Shown here: in pieces, positions 24,501-36,500 of the stretch
How the letters are laid out: the number at the start of each line of letters is the position of its first letter
Numbering within the stretch: the stretch's first letter is position 1
NCBI RefSeq assembly: GCF_932526225.1
Contig: NC_064043.1
Span: forward strand, 12,274,085 to 12,338,084
Source of the DNA: Nematostella vectensis
Lineage: Eukaryota; Cnidaria; Anthozoa; Actiniaria; Edwardsiidae
Reading direction: 5' to 3'
DNA: 64,000 bases
Notes under the pieces: generated by a model
What the model was told of the DNA's origin: nothing
The model's input: the letters and a program-made list of their open reading frames with translations, nothing else
Databases searched by the model: none
Made by a program: the position numbers and the translations under genes

Positions 24501-27500
24501 GAGCATTTTATAGACGTATATTTGACTATTTTTCGTATTGTCATCTTTTTATGACACAGTTATCATACATACATGGTCTGGTCTGACATTTGGTCGCTAC
24601 AGAGAAGATTTAAAAATATTGTGTAGCATACTTCACCTGTTAAATTCCAGCACATTGAGGATCTCGTAGACTTCTTCTTTCCCCATCTGAGGATAAATCA
24701 GGTGATCAACGAATCAGTTACATAATGGCTATGGCTACCATGGTTACCTAAATGCTCTGTGTGTGGAATAAGTATGCCTTTTGTGGTTATTGGCGTAAGC
24801 AAGCTCTGCCTGATTGTAAACAAAACTTGCGTCACATTTCAGGAAGTTTACTCATGAAACCACATAGCCGATCAACATTCTAGACCAATTGTTGACTCAT
24901 CGTAAACCATTTTAATTACTGCAAACATCAAATAATTGGTTGGCAGTAATGCCATATGGAAATAAAGTGTTTATCACTTACAAATGAACAAAACATACCG
25001 CGTTGATGATGACCGAGGTAGGTGTCCGCACATTAAAGGAGAATCCTAATTTCTTAGCACCCTTGACCAAGGCACCCTCATCTATCACACCAACAACAAC
25101 ATAGAGTCACCCTCAAATGGAAATCACTCACGTGGATTGAGAAGAATAAGATGTGGAAAATTTTTCAACAGGCAAGCAACATCATAAGGAGAGAAAATAA
25201 GTTGCAAAAAATGTTAAAATCAAGCATTGACTAAGAACAAGGATTTAAACTAAAGCTTATCTTCACATTACATTTTATAACCCATAAAAACTTTCGCTAA
25301 CCAATGGCCCTCAAAGGCGCTTTGCTTTCAGGGGGTGAAACATACCTGGCGATGCAGCCTGGTAAATTATCTTGTCTGGATTCTGTGTGTCTCGCTCTGG
25401 CACCACCGTGTGGCAGACAGACAGAAGGGTCAGGAACTCTCGAATGACAGATGCTGTAGGCTGTAAGAGGAACATTCCCATTGTATTTATAAACACATGT
25501 TAAAACCTAAGAGCTATTTGTCAATATTTGGCAAAATAAAATCTTTAACCTTTTTATAAGGTGTCAACTTACATGATGCTCTCTTAGATTGTCAAGCAAT
25601 GCTGGGTCTGAGAATGACTGTCCTTCTCCACTATAAAGCAACAATAAGCCATGATTCAAGCATAACATCAGTATCAAGTATAATCGCTTTTTTGTCTATT
25701 GACAAAAACAAACATCTAGTACAAATTATTTTTGACAGAAATACAGCACAAAGCACTTACTCAATAAACGGACCAGGAGTTATTCTTTAAATGGTCATTA
25801 TTTTGAAGAACAAAAAAGGGCCTGACTGACAATCTTTAAACATAGCTTACCTGTAGGAAATGCCTCCAATTGTGACCTTCCTGAACTCCATGACATTTCT
25901 GGTTAATGTGCCTGTCTTGTCCGAAAATATGTACTTAACCTACAGCAAATAAAAGCATGAGAAAAAATCACATAAAGTAGCAAATGGAAATCAAAGGACA
26001 AGGCATCTTTTCCCTACTATCTCTTCTCTTCCCTTCCCCCAAATCGTTTTGGTCCTTTCCCCACACTTTGATTCCTGGGTTCCTAAGATTGAACACTGAC
26101 CTGTCCTAGCTCTTCATTAAGGTTTGATGTGCGGGCCATAGCTGGCGTATCACTGGGTGCATAGTACATATCAATGTCCTGGAAAAGATAGGGGTTTCAT
26201 AAAATATTTGAGGAAAGCAACTGCAATGAGCTCAAACATTAAAATGATCCTTACCAAATTGATGAAAATGGCTTGAATGAACTTGACCACCTAGAGAGAA
26301 AAGAGTAATGTAAATCACATAATACTAAGGCTTGGCCTATTAATTTAAAGTATCAAACCTCTTACCAGGGGAGGATCTAGGGTTGGCCAAGTGTCCCCCC
26401 CGACCCTTATTTAAGATATTTGGCTTGAAAAAAGAACAAGAAATAATATAGGAAATCCACGGGAAAACAATGAATCTGGCCCCCCCTTTCTTGAAACCTT
26501 GCTTCGCCCCCCCCTTTTTGGAACCCCTGGATCAGCCCCTACTTTCCAACACACCCCTATAACGCCCATTGTTGCACCTACCTCTAGCGTGACTGTTAAA
26601 CTGATTGGAATCAGGTTGTTGTAGAGGATAATGAATGTCAGGAATGTTAGGCCATAGTTCTGTGGGGGGAGCTCTGTAGAAAAATTGACAAATAATCAGT
26701 TCCTGCTAGCACCATTTTCAAGTGTTAAAGTCTAACTTGAGAAACAATGTTGTTTTGTAAAATACAACTTGTTAGGACATAGTTCTGTGGGGGAAGCTCT
26801 GTAGACAAATTGACAAATAATCAGTTCCTGCTAGCACCATTTTCAAGTGTTAAAGTCTTACTTGAGTAACAATGTTGTTTTGTAAAATACAACTTTCTGT
26901 GCATAAATTAACGCTCAAAGAATAACTACCTATTAGAGCTAATTTTTTTTGCAATAAGAAATTTATTTCACAGTAATTAAAAAGATAATTTGCTAATGAA
27001 AATAATGTCTCGTTTGTATGGTCTAATAGCCTACAATGGTCGTTAATAACAAACCTTCATATCCAAGGTACCAATGGGCATGTTCATGTTCACCTATTGA
27101 TAACAGAAGAGCCATAAGTCTGTTATGTTGCATATATTACAAAATATATTTGACTGCAGCACAAGAGTTTAAGTTCTCAGCAACTCCAATTCAAGAATTG
27201 CAACCAAAACCTTTTAACCTCTAAAACACATGCCAGAGGTGGATCTAGGTGTGTGCACAACAGACATGGCCCCCTCTATTTCCAGATAATTGTCTTAAAA
27301 ACAACAAGAAATATATAAAGGAAATCCAGGGAAAAACAATTAAAATATAGCCCTCTTTTTCTTGAAATGCTACATAGCTTAGCCCAGCCCCCCTCCCCCT
27401 TTGAAACTCCTGGGTCTGCCCTTGTATGGCATGAAAAAAAAAAGACAATCTTTGAGCTCTGGGAATGGTCAATATTAGTCCCTATAAGGGCCATACCTGC

Positions 27501-30500
27501 CCAGACGTAGAAGCCAATAGTGCTACAGAGAGCAAGAGCCATCAAAAGCCCAAACAGGAACAGAATCTGGATGTTGGTGGTGTGATCAACATTTGAGCGC
27601 TTGATAGGAGCAGCTGTGGAATTCTGTACAAAAATGATGTGCAGTTGTTACCCAGAACGTTCAGTTTGAATTCTTTATTGTCGCGTCAATACTTGCAAAT
27701 TATGGAGATTCCCACCTGCATCAGCTTGGAATCATGCCCGGTATACGCAACAAGACCTGCCAGAGAACAGTTCAGTTAGTACATGGCAACACAAAATACT
27801 CACTTAAACATATGAAAAAAAATCTGCAAACAAGATCTACAGAGAAAGATTAATTATTTGGTTGTCTGAAAATGTAAACTAAAGAAAAACATTTCTTCGC
27901 AAATCTGGAAGACCAACCAATAATGCTTCTCTATATGTAACAACCCCGTTAATAACAGGGCTTCTGGAATTACGCGCTTGTGAGGAAGCGCGTAATTTGG
28001 CTTTTTCCGCGTAATCAGCGTAATCCACAAATTTCCGCGTTATCTCGCGTAATTTGGCTAAATTTTGAAAGACAAAACATTTAATTGCACAGTGTTCTTT
28101 TAGGGTTCTTACCTCTATTTCTCATAAAAAAGAGATATTCTTCGTAAGAGTACGATATTTCGAACTGATTTTCAAAAACAAATAAAATGACTAGGCATTC
28201 TTTGCTAAACTGCGAAGGCCTAGGACTAATAATAAAATACCTTTTTTAATTGGCTAGTGGCTAATAGCCAATGAAAACTTGCCTAAGATATTTTCACACA
28301 TAAAAATAACCTTTTCAAGTTATTTCGTGCTTTCCTTCGGTACAAAATGTAGTTTGGGCGGAACAGTTGATATCCCATGTAATTTAGCGCGTAATTCAGT
28401 AAAAAATCCCGCAAAATTTTGATTTTTAAAGAAAAATGTATTGCAAAATCCTGCGTAATTTAGTGTGTAATGATTGATTTTGCGCATAATTTTGCGCTTA
28501 ATTTAGCAAAGAATCGACTGCATAATTTTGAGGTTATTTTTCGTGTAATTCCAGAAGCCCTTAAATAATGAGGGAATGATCTTTTGCTTTGTTCTATTGC
28601 TCATAAATGATCTTAAATGATCTTGACTTTTGAAGAACAATCAGAATCAGAGATTGTTCTTTATAAAAATCTGATATCATTCTGAATATCGTAAAAGCAT
28701 TCTGCATAATCCTTGGAATGATATATTCTCGTGTATGTTTTCACATGTCACAATTTCTTTTTTGTCCCCTTTGTTAAAGTAAAAACATTCATTATTATTA
28801 CCATTATCATTATTATTATTTATGATGAACTCTGCTTCTCATCTGACTATCATTTTTAAAATAGACTTAAGTTATTAAAAAAAAAGATCACTAACCTCCA
28901 GGAAAATAAAATGTTATCACACTTATCCAAACTCAGCAAAACTTCAAGGTCTAGTTAACCTGTGACATAATTAGTGAAAAAAACAGCTCACTCACCAAAG
29001 ACCCACTGTGTATTTCTGAGCTGAGCGCCTCTTAAGAGAACTTGGTCAGCACTGAGAGGGACAGGCCTGTAATTGCAATAATGCAATATCAGGTTACAAG
29101 CTACAGTGTATCATCAGCAATGGGATGGCAGTTCTACAGCAACAACCCAAAAGAATGCACCCCATCTGATGATACAATTAGCCACTTTCCTACAAACTAT
29201 AACACAAAATCTTTAAGTTTTAACTTTATCAAGGACAAGAAAATTTGAGGTCTATGGTACACCGCGCTGTTATTGTTTCTCTAATGCTGAGATAGGCTTT
29301 TTTGGCTTATTCTTTAACTAAAAACTAATTTAACCTAAACAACTGTAGTTTAACATGGAGAATAAATAAAAAAAGCATTCCTTGGTCGTGTTGTTGTTGA
29401 GTTGGTAATCCTTATTAAGGACCTTAAGATTTCCATTATTTAAGGGATGACAATAGGCACACATGTATAGGTTTGAATGGTTTTGCTACTTACTTTTTCC
29501 CAGTCAAAGCAATGTTGCCAACAAAGTCATACAGCCTGTTGTTGGGTCCTTCACACTCGACACGCCCCTGTAAATAACAATGGCCACTAATTTTAGAAAT
29601 GCAGTCTATAAAAAGGGAAAGGGAATTGAACATCTAACTGCACACCTGCATGCATCGAACATCCAACAGTGATGTCATCTTAGCAGTTTGGGGCAAAGCC
29701 TGAAATCAAATGCAAACAGTTTTGGATGTTTGGGCCCACAGAATTTGGACAACTTGGACAATACACAATGTTTTATCTTATAATCTACTCCCTTTCCTTA
29801 CATGCTTTACCATTTTAAATTTGATTTCTTTGGAGAAAAGCCTTTGCACAATTGACAATGTGACTCATGGTGTCACCCAATAGGACCTAAGTATCCCTAC
29901 CTGTCGTATTTTGAGGTTTGTTTCTCCATCAAGATTACTGGTCTCTACATAACACATGCCCATGGGTTCACTGTAAGGAATTGCATGGACTTATTATGAA
30001 TGGAATACAAATCATTCCACAAGAAATCAATATGTGTCCTGACTACATGCAACAACAACAGAAAAAAGTAAGCTCACCTTGATGATAGAAGAATTAAATC
30101 TGCAGGAAAGAAGTGCCCATTTACTACTTTGACTATGTCTCCAACTTGAACCTGTCAAAAAAATCAATATAAATAAATAACAGCCATGAAAGAATCAGGA
30201 TAAAGCATGAGGATGAATTAAAACAGGATCCAAATAGCTAGAAGAAAAAAGAAACCATGTATGTTAATGCACAATACTGACAACATGTTATATTTAACAA
30301 TAAATATGTGTGGCTTACCTCAATCCATAGCAGTGACTGCAAAGTGTTATCTCGCAATACTGCAATACAAGGACATGTGATATGAGCCACAATAAAATAA
30401 AACCTTTAATATCCACTTACAATACACACAATAAAATCAGCCACCTGGCTTTCAAAAAGGTAAAAAAACATATCCTTGATAACGACGTATGCAAATACTA

Positions 30501-33500
30501 TTCATAAAATCCTCTTCTTCCCCCTCAAACCTTGCTCTGTGCTATTCCAGATTCTATTAGATTTGGTTGCCTGTCTTCAGAATCATTCATTGCACACTCC
30601 TACTTAGGGTCTGAAGGCATTAACACTCATGCATTTTTTACACACCTTTGACTCTGCGATTGTTAACTAAGCCATCGGCAGCATGACGTTTCTAAGCAAC
30701 AGACAAAACTTTATTCAGAATGGTTTAACAAATCAAGTGCAAGCGCAGTGCTGGAGGTGCTTACATAGTCCTCAATGATTTCCTTGATGGCGGAACAAGA
30801 AAGGACCAAGAGTAAAGGCACGGCAGTGGTGTAACGTCCTGTGGGGGACACTCCATCTATTTGCTAAACAAAAACAACAACAAAAATACCAGTCAAAGAT
30901 AAGAAGTGCGGCATATGAAAATGTTCCTTCAAAGTTTGTTAAATAATTGAAAAGGTTTTGCAATTCAATGTGACATTTATTATCTCAAGGAGGGTACACA
31001 GGGGACGTGCAGGGTGCGTGCGGCCAAAAAGTTGGTAATTTTTAGTAAGGAATCTAGAAATACTATGATTTTTCCATTATGATACCTATGACTGTGCACT
31101 CCTCCTGGGTACGCGCCTGATCTCTATGCTAGGGACCTGTTTTTATTCAGCCACCGAACACAATGTTAACCACAGAAAAAAGGCTGGATGGCTATGAAAT
31201 GCCTACCTGTAGAAGTGCTATAAATAAGAAGAAGACATTGGAATATCTACTAAACTGCTCCAACAGGAACTTGGGAAGAAAGGTCAGAAAATTGTACTTG
31301 GCAGTGCTGTTGAAAAAAAAAACAGTAAAAATTAATGAAGAATTATTTCTATCAGCAATCATAAGAATTTATGGAGCTATTATCACTAGGCCAGGGCTTC
31401 TGGAATTACGCGAAAAAAAACTCAAAATTATACGGAAAATGAATCATTACGCGGTAAATTACGCGGGATTTTGCAATACATTGTTCTTTAAAAATCAAAA
31501 TTTTGCGGGATTCTTTACTGAATTACGCGCTAAATTACACGTAATATCAATTGTTACGCCCAAACTACATTTTGTACCGAAGGAAAGCACGAAATAACTT
31601 GAAAAGGTTAATTTTTTGCATGAAAATATCTTAGGCAAGTTTTTATTGGCTCCTAGCCACCAGCCAATTAAAAAAGGTATTTCATTATTAGTCCTAGGCT
31701 GTCACGGTTTAGCAAAGAACGCCTGTAGTCATTTTATTTGCTTTCGAAATTCATTTCGAAATATCGCACTCTTACAAAGAATCTCTCTCTTTTTTACGAG
31801 AAATAGAGGTAAGAACCCTAAAGGAACACATCAGCTGTGAAATTAAATGTTTTGTCTTTCAAAATTTAGCCAAATTATGTGGGATTACGCGGAAATTTGT
31901 GGATTACGCGGAAAAAGCCAAATTACGCGCTTCCGCACAAGCGCGTAATTCCAGAAGCCCTGCTAGGAAGCCTATAGTACATTATCCCCCCCCCCAAAAA
32001 AAAAATAATAATAACAATATAACAGGAAAATGCTTAATGCTGTCGGAGAGAACTTTCTTAGCAGGTTGTAAAAAAATGTAATTTTGTTAATTAAGCAAAT
32101 TAAGTTTTTAGAGAAAGACAGGGGAAAACAATGACATTCAAGGTCAATTGAAAGAAAACTAGAAATAATAATAGCGTGGGAAAATTTTAAAATCATACAA
32201 ATTCTTGCTAATACATATTGAGTGAATGTATCTGTGTGTAATATACCATATATCTTATTAGGATGGTGTTGAATAACATGGCCATCCTAATATGGAAAAC
32301 ATTTATGCTTACCTAATCTTGTTATTGCAATATTGCCTAACTTGGGGCTTGTTGATGATAATAACTCGTTCGGCATCCAGCTCGTCGCCACCATCGTCAA
32401 GAGAACCATAGTTATCTGTGAAAAGCAATAGGAAGACATGCTGCAAGAGTTGAAATCAAATAAGATCTTTGAAGATAGAAAAGAAAAGTGTAGAAAACAT
32501 TTTGATGGCATTATTCATTTTTTTTTTACAAACTCGTACCAAATAATGCATAATATTTAAAGAGAACGGGGATGTGATACAGGCCCGTACCCAGGATTTT
32601 TCTTGGAGGGGTGCAAAATCCGGAAAAGTGGACCTTAATTTTCCGAGAGGGAGGGGGGTGTGGAGGGGGTGAGCCATAGACTTGTAGACAAAATCTTTTA
32701 ATTATTTAAAAATATATTTATACTTTTTAATATTTAAATATGAATAAGACATAATTGATATTTTTTCTAATCATGGATGTAAAACTTTAATGTTAATACG
32801 TTTTTTTATTAAAATTTACTTCAAAATGTCCATAAAAACCTTTTATCACAAGCCCTGCTGATGTGAGCTGGAATTAAGTTTCCTTAGATACTTTTAGACG
32901 AATGCCAGATTGCTGTACATTTTGGCTAGAGTATATAAAAACATGACAAACACATCTATCATACCCTAATGCAAAATGAAGACAAATTTTTGACATGGTG
33001 TGTACTTTGATAACTGCACAGGAGAGCATGAAAATGAACATCTGCATGCTAACAAAATGGCCTGCTAAAATTAATTCAAAAGAGTATATACTTTAATGCA
33101 GAAACAAATACTGTATCCCGAAGATCAAAGGCTCAAATAATTGACTTTATTGATCAGATTAAAGCAATTGTTGAAAATGTATACACTAAAGAAATTTATC
33201 AGAATTGTGAATCTTCAATTACATTTTTTACATGTTGTGAATTGCCATGGTTTTCTAAGTGAAGCTGAATTTACTAAAAAAGGGAGGGAGAACAAAAAAA
33301 ATGTCTAAAATATGTTAACCAATGCCAGCAAAAGCATATGCATAGAAAACTAAAACGTAAACTTCAAATAGAAAACTGTAAAATAGATAAACTTAATATC
33401 AGGGTGGACTTTTTTGGCAGAGATTTATATCTTAAGGTAATCTCAAAAAAGGCAATTTTATGTTACTATACCTACCATAAGTAAACCGTAACACCCCTAG

Positions 33501-36500
33501 CATTGTCTTAAACGTCTAAGCAGTACACCAGTTTATCCATGTAGCAGATCGTTATTATTCATGTGCACAAAATTACTGAATAACAAATGCAACTTTAAAA
33601 CACATTGCAATATCAAAGAAAACTGGAAATCTCAGATGGTTGTCTGAAAGTTAGACAAAGAACAGGCTATACTTGATACCCTGTTAATATACAGATGTCA
33701 GCTAGACTGGTAGGATTTTGTCAAACAGGAAAATAGGCAGCCTCATTTGAATAAAACAACAGTTTTCTCAAGTCAGTATGAATATATTATAAATACATTT
33801 TGTCCATGAATATTTTGAGGCAGGTGCAGTTAGGGTTACAAATTTTAGGTACACGTCGTAACATTGGTCAAAACTGTATCATCTGCAGTGGAGCCATCAA
33901 GTGTAACTTCATATTGCAGGTAAGAAAGGAGTGTAGAAGTGATAAAAATTTAAGTTCTCATTCAAATCTCAAACATAAACTGCACCCTGCACCATTTTTT
34001 GTGTTCATTTGCTATTCAGTGTGAGGTTGTGATCTCTGGAAGTCTTGGTTACCATGTAGGCAAACACTTCAAAATTTAGCTGCTGAATCCTGGATCCTTT
34101 TTGAACAAGAGGTACTGTATTGTATGTAGCAAATCATTTGTAATAGAAAATGTGTGGATGTTGGCAAATTGTACAGCTACAAAAAAAAATCTAAAAAAAA
34201 ATCCTACTTATTCTTACTTATAACTTCCAGTACATAATTCTTATGATTGTTTTATAAGAAAAAGATAGGAACACAAGAGATTCAATTGATCATAGATTCC
34301 TACAAACAACTAGTAAGGTAATAAGGATATAATTTTCAGCAGAATAAATAGCATATGCCTCAACGCTGACTGTTGCCATGGCAAAACACTGTTGATACAT
34401 AAAAACATGTTTAATTTATTGTTCACAAAACAGTCAACTCTTTCTTGTAAGCAGACACTCTTTGGAAACGAAATACCAGCTCAGATAACAGCAAAAAAAT
34501 TGTTAGAGTGATGTGTTCTATAATGCAAAATCAAATTGTATTCATGATGACAACCAATTGATCACTTGACATGTGTAATTCTGTTTAACTTATATATGAA
34601 ATTTAAGAACATCCATAAAAACATTTCAGCCTTAAAAATGCTTAAAAAATATAATAAAAAAGCCCAGCCTCACTTGAAAATAAGACAGTTAAAAAATAAA
34701 TAAACAAAAATTCAGTACAACTGTGATTTCAAGAATTTTGCAATACTAACAAAATATGCAACAAAATAAAAGCGATTCAGAAAATTAAGAGTGATACAAA
34801 AATTTGGCAATTCAGCTTTCCAGAAACCTTGTCATTTTGATTGGCCTCTTGTGATTATAAAAAAAATCCACAAATTCTATTTATTTTCATGGTCTCATGA
34901 TCATGACTACTGAAAATTATAGTAAAATAATTTAATCTTTGGGTTAGCCTGGACTTACTAAGAAAATGTTACATTATTTATTTGTATTGTAAAATACTCA
35001 ATTTGAAGGTGCATGCAGCAGCTCGCTACATAAAATTAAACAATTTTGAAATAATGAATAAATTATATATAACTGAAAACAAAATAATATATGAAAAAGT
35101 GTGTCTTACCTAAACTTTAGAGCTTGACACTATATAACATGCATAGGCCTGGGATAATGATTCCAAGCCCTTTTCATTTGACAAGTACTACAATTACCAT
35201 CATGATCATCACTATATTATATACATTAGTTACACCATTATGATTGTCATCATAACATCATTTATGGAAAAATCATTGTGGCATGAAAAGCCCTCAAAGC
35301 TATTATCTGAAAATTAATGATGATTTTAATGTGTTGTTTGTTTTTCACCATTTTTTCTTTACCCTCAAACACTACAATTGGCATAATCTATCACATCTAT
35401 TTAAGGGTTAAATAAGGCTGTATTATACAATATTATAGTAGATAGAGAAAAGGATTAAAAAAGACTTTGTGATTACCATATTTTGGTTAAACCTACTTCT
35501 ATAAAGAATGACATTCAAAATTAGGATGCATCTTTCAGTACATGGAACAAAAGTTCACGTTTTTTTAATAATCCTGATGTTTCAGATACATCTAATACAC
35601 ATAATAAAAGTGTCTAATCACATAATTATCATCATTATTGCTGTCTTTTTAAAACCAATGACAGTATTGCCATCATTATTATGTATGTCATTATAAATAT
35701 AGATGTAAAAGCAGAAGCTCTCAACCCTATGATCTCAAAGATAACAATCAACATGTGGTGATAAGCCCATGTTTTTCTGCCCTTTAATCTTTAACTGGAA
35801 CATTAGAATGAGATCATACTATCTATTAAGGCATTAAATAAAGATAAGTATTAGCTGATATTGATAATTCAATGATACAGTTCTAGACAGAAAAAAAGCC
35901 TTCATCATCTTTAATCAGTGATTCAGATAATTTAATGATGGTCAAAACAATATTAAATTTCAAACCTTGTATAAATAATATGCAATGCATTGGCAACATT
36001 GTTTATACCACTTTGAAAGCCATTATAGCCAACAAAAATAACTCAATAAATATGTTATATTCTTATATATTTTCCAGTGTTTGAGAATTAAGATTGATTG
36101 GCTAGCCGCTGGGAGGAAAAATGGGGATACTGATGGCAGTAAGGGGAAAAAATCCGTAATAATTGATGCTCTACTCGCACTTTGCATTTGTCAAAAAAAA
36201 ATCATCATCATCATCATCGATGTGTAGTATCAGCTGATATTAAAGTCCACTCATTCGGTGTATTCAGCGGTGAATTGAATAATTCCTTCCTGAAATCCGT
36301 CAGTAAACGCAAGGTATATTGATTACAAAATCAAAACTAAATACCGCAACAAGTATTTCTAAACGAAAAAAAAACACATACACACACGAGCATACACAGA
36401 TAACAATTTATCTAAGAATTGAGACAAATATATATGCATAAAGACTTGTTTCCTATATTTCTCTTTTGCTGGGGACTTGCTTCCGGACGAAGGATTTCAA

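Larger units (their letters stand above)
19444..26178 (-). other. flippase exons 17-31: phosphorylation and nucleotide-binding domains
   Basis: Exons: 17 26101-26178, 18 25851-25939, 19 25573-25630, 20 25346-25460, 21 24999-25081, 22 24637-24686, 23 24064-24133, 24 23571-23655, 25 22389-22528, 26 21952-22155, 27 21616-21693, 28 21520-21549, 29 21168-21250, 30 20131-20239, 31 19444-19521. They encode DKTGTLT (exon 18), the nucleotide-binding DEGALVKGA (20/21 junction) and YCKGA (23), [18 protein letters not shown] (26), CCKAVICCR (29) and [11 protein letters not shown] (30). Exon 28 is a 30-nt micro-exon. Tandem repeats straddle the acceptors of exons 25 and 30. Confidence 0.93.
26255..27623 (-). 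other. flippase exons 13-16: TM3-TM4
   Basis: Exons: 13 27497-27623, 14 27055-27093, 15 26582-26673, 16 26255-26290. TM3 lies in exon 13 ([16 protein letters not shown]). Exon 14 is a 39-nt micro-exon encoding the extracellular loop ([11 protein letters not shown]) and uses a GTTTGT donor. Exon 15 carries TM4 with the PISL motif. A 124-bp tandem duplication covers the acceptor of exon 15. Confidence 0.92.

Noticed and set aside
31163..31597. 144-codon plus-strand frame
   Set aside because: It runs antisense across flippase exon 3 and into a MITE, and has no recognisable product.
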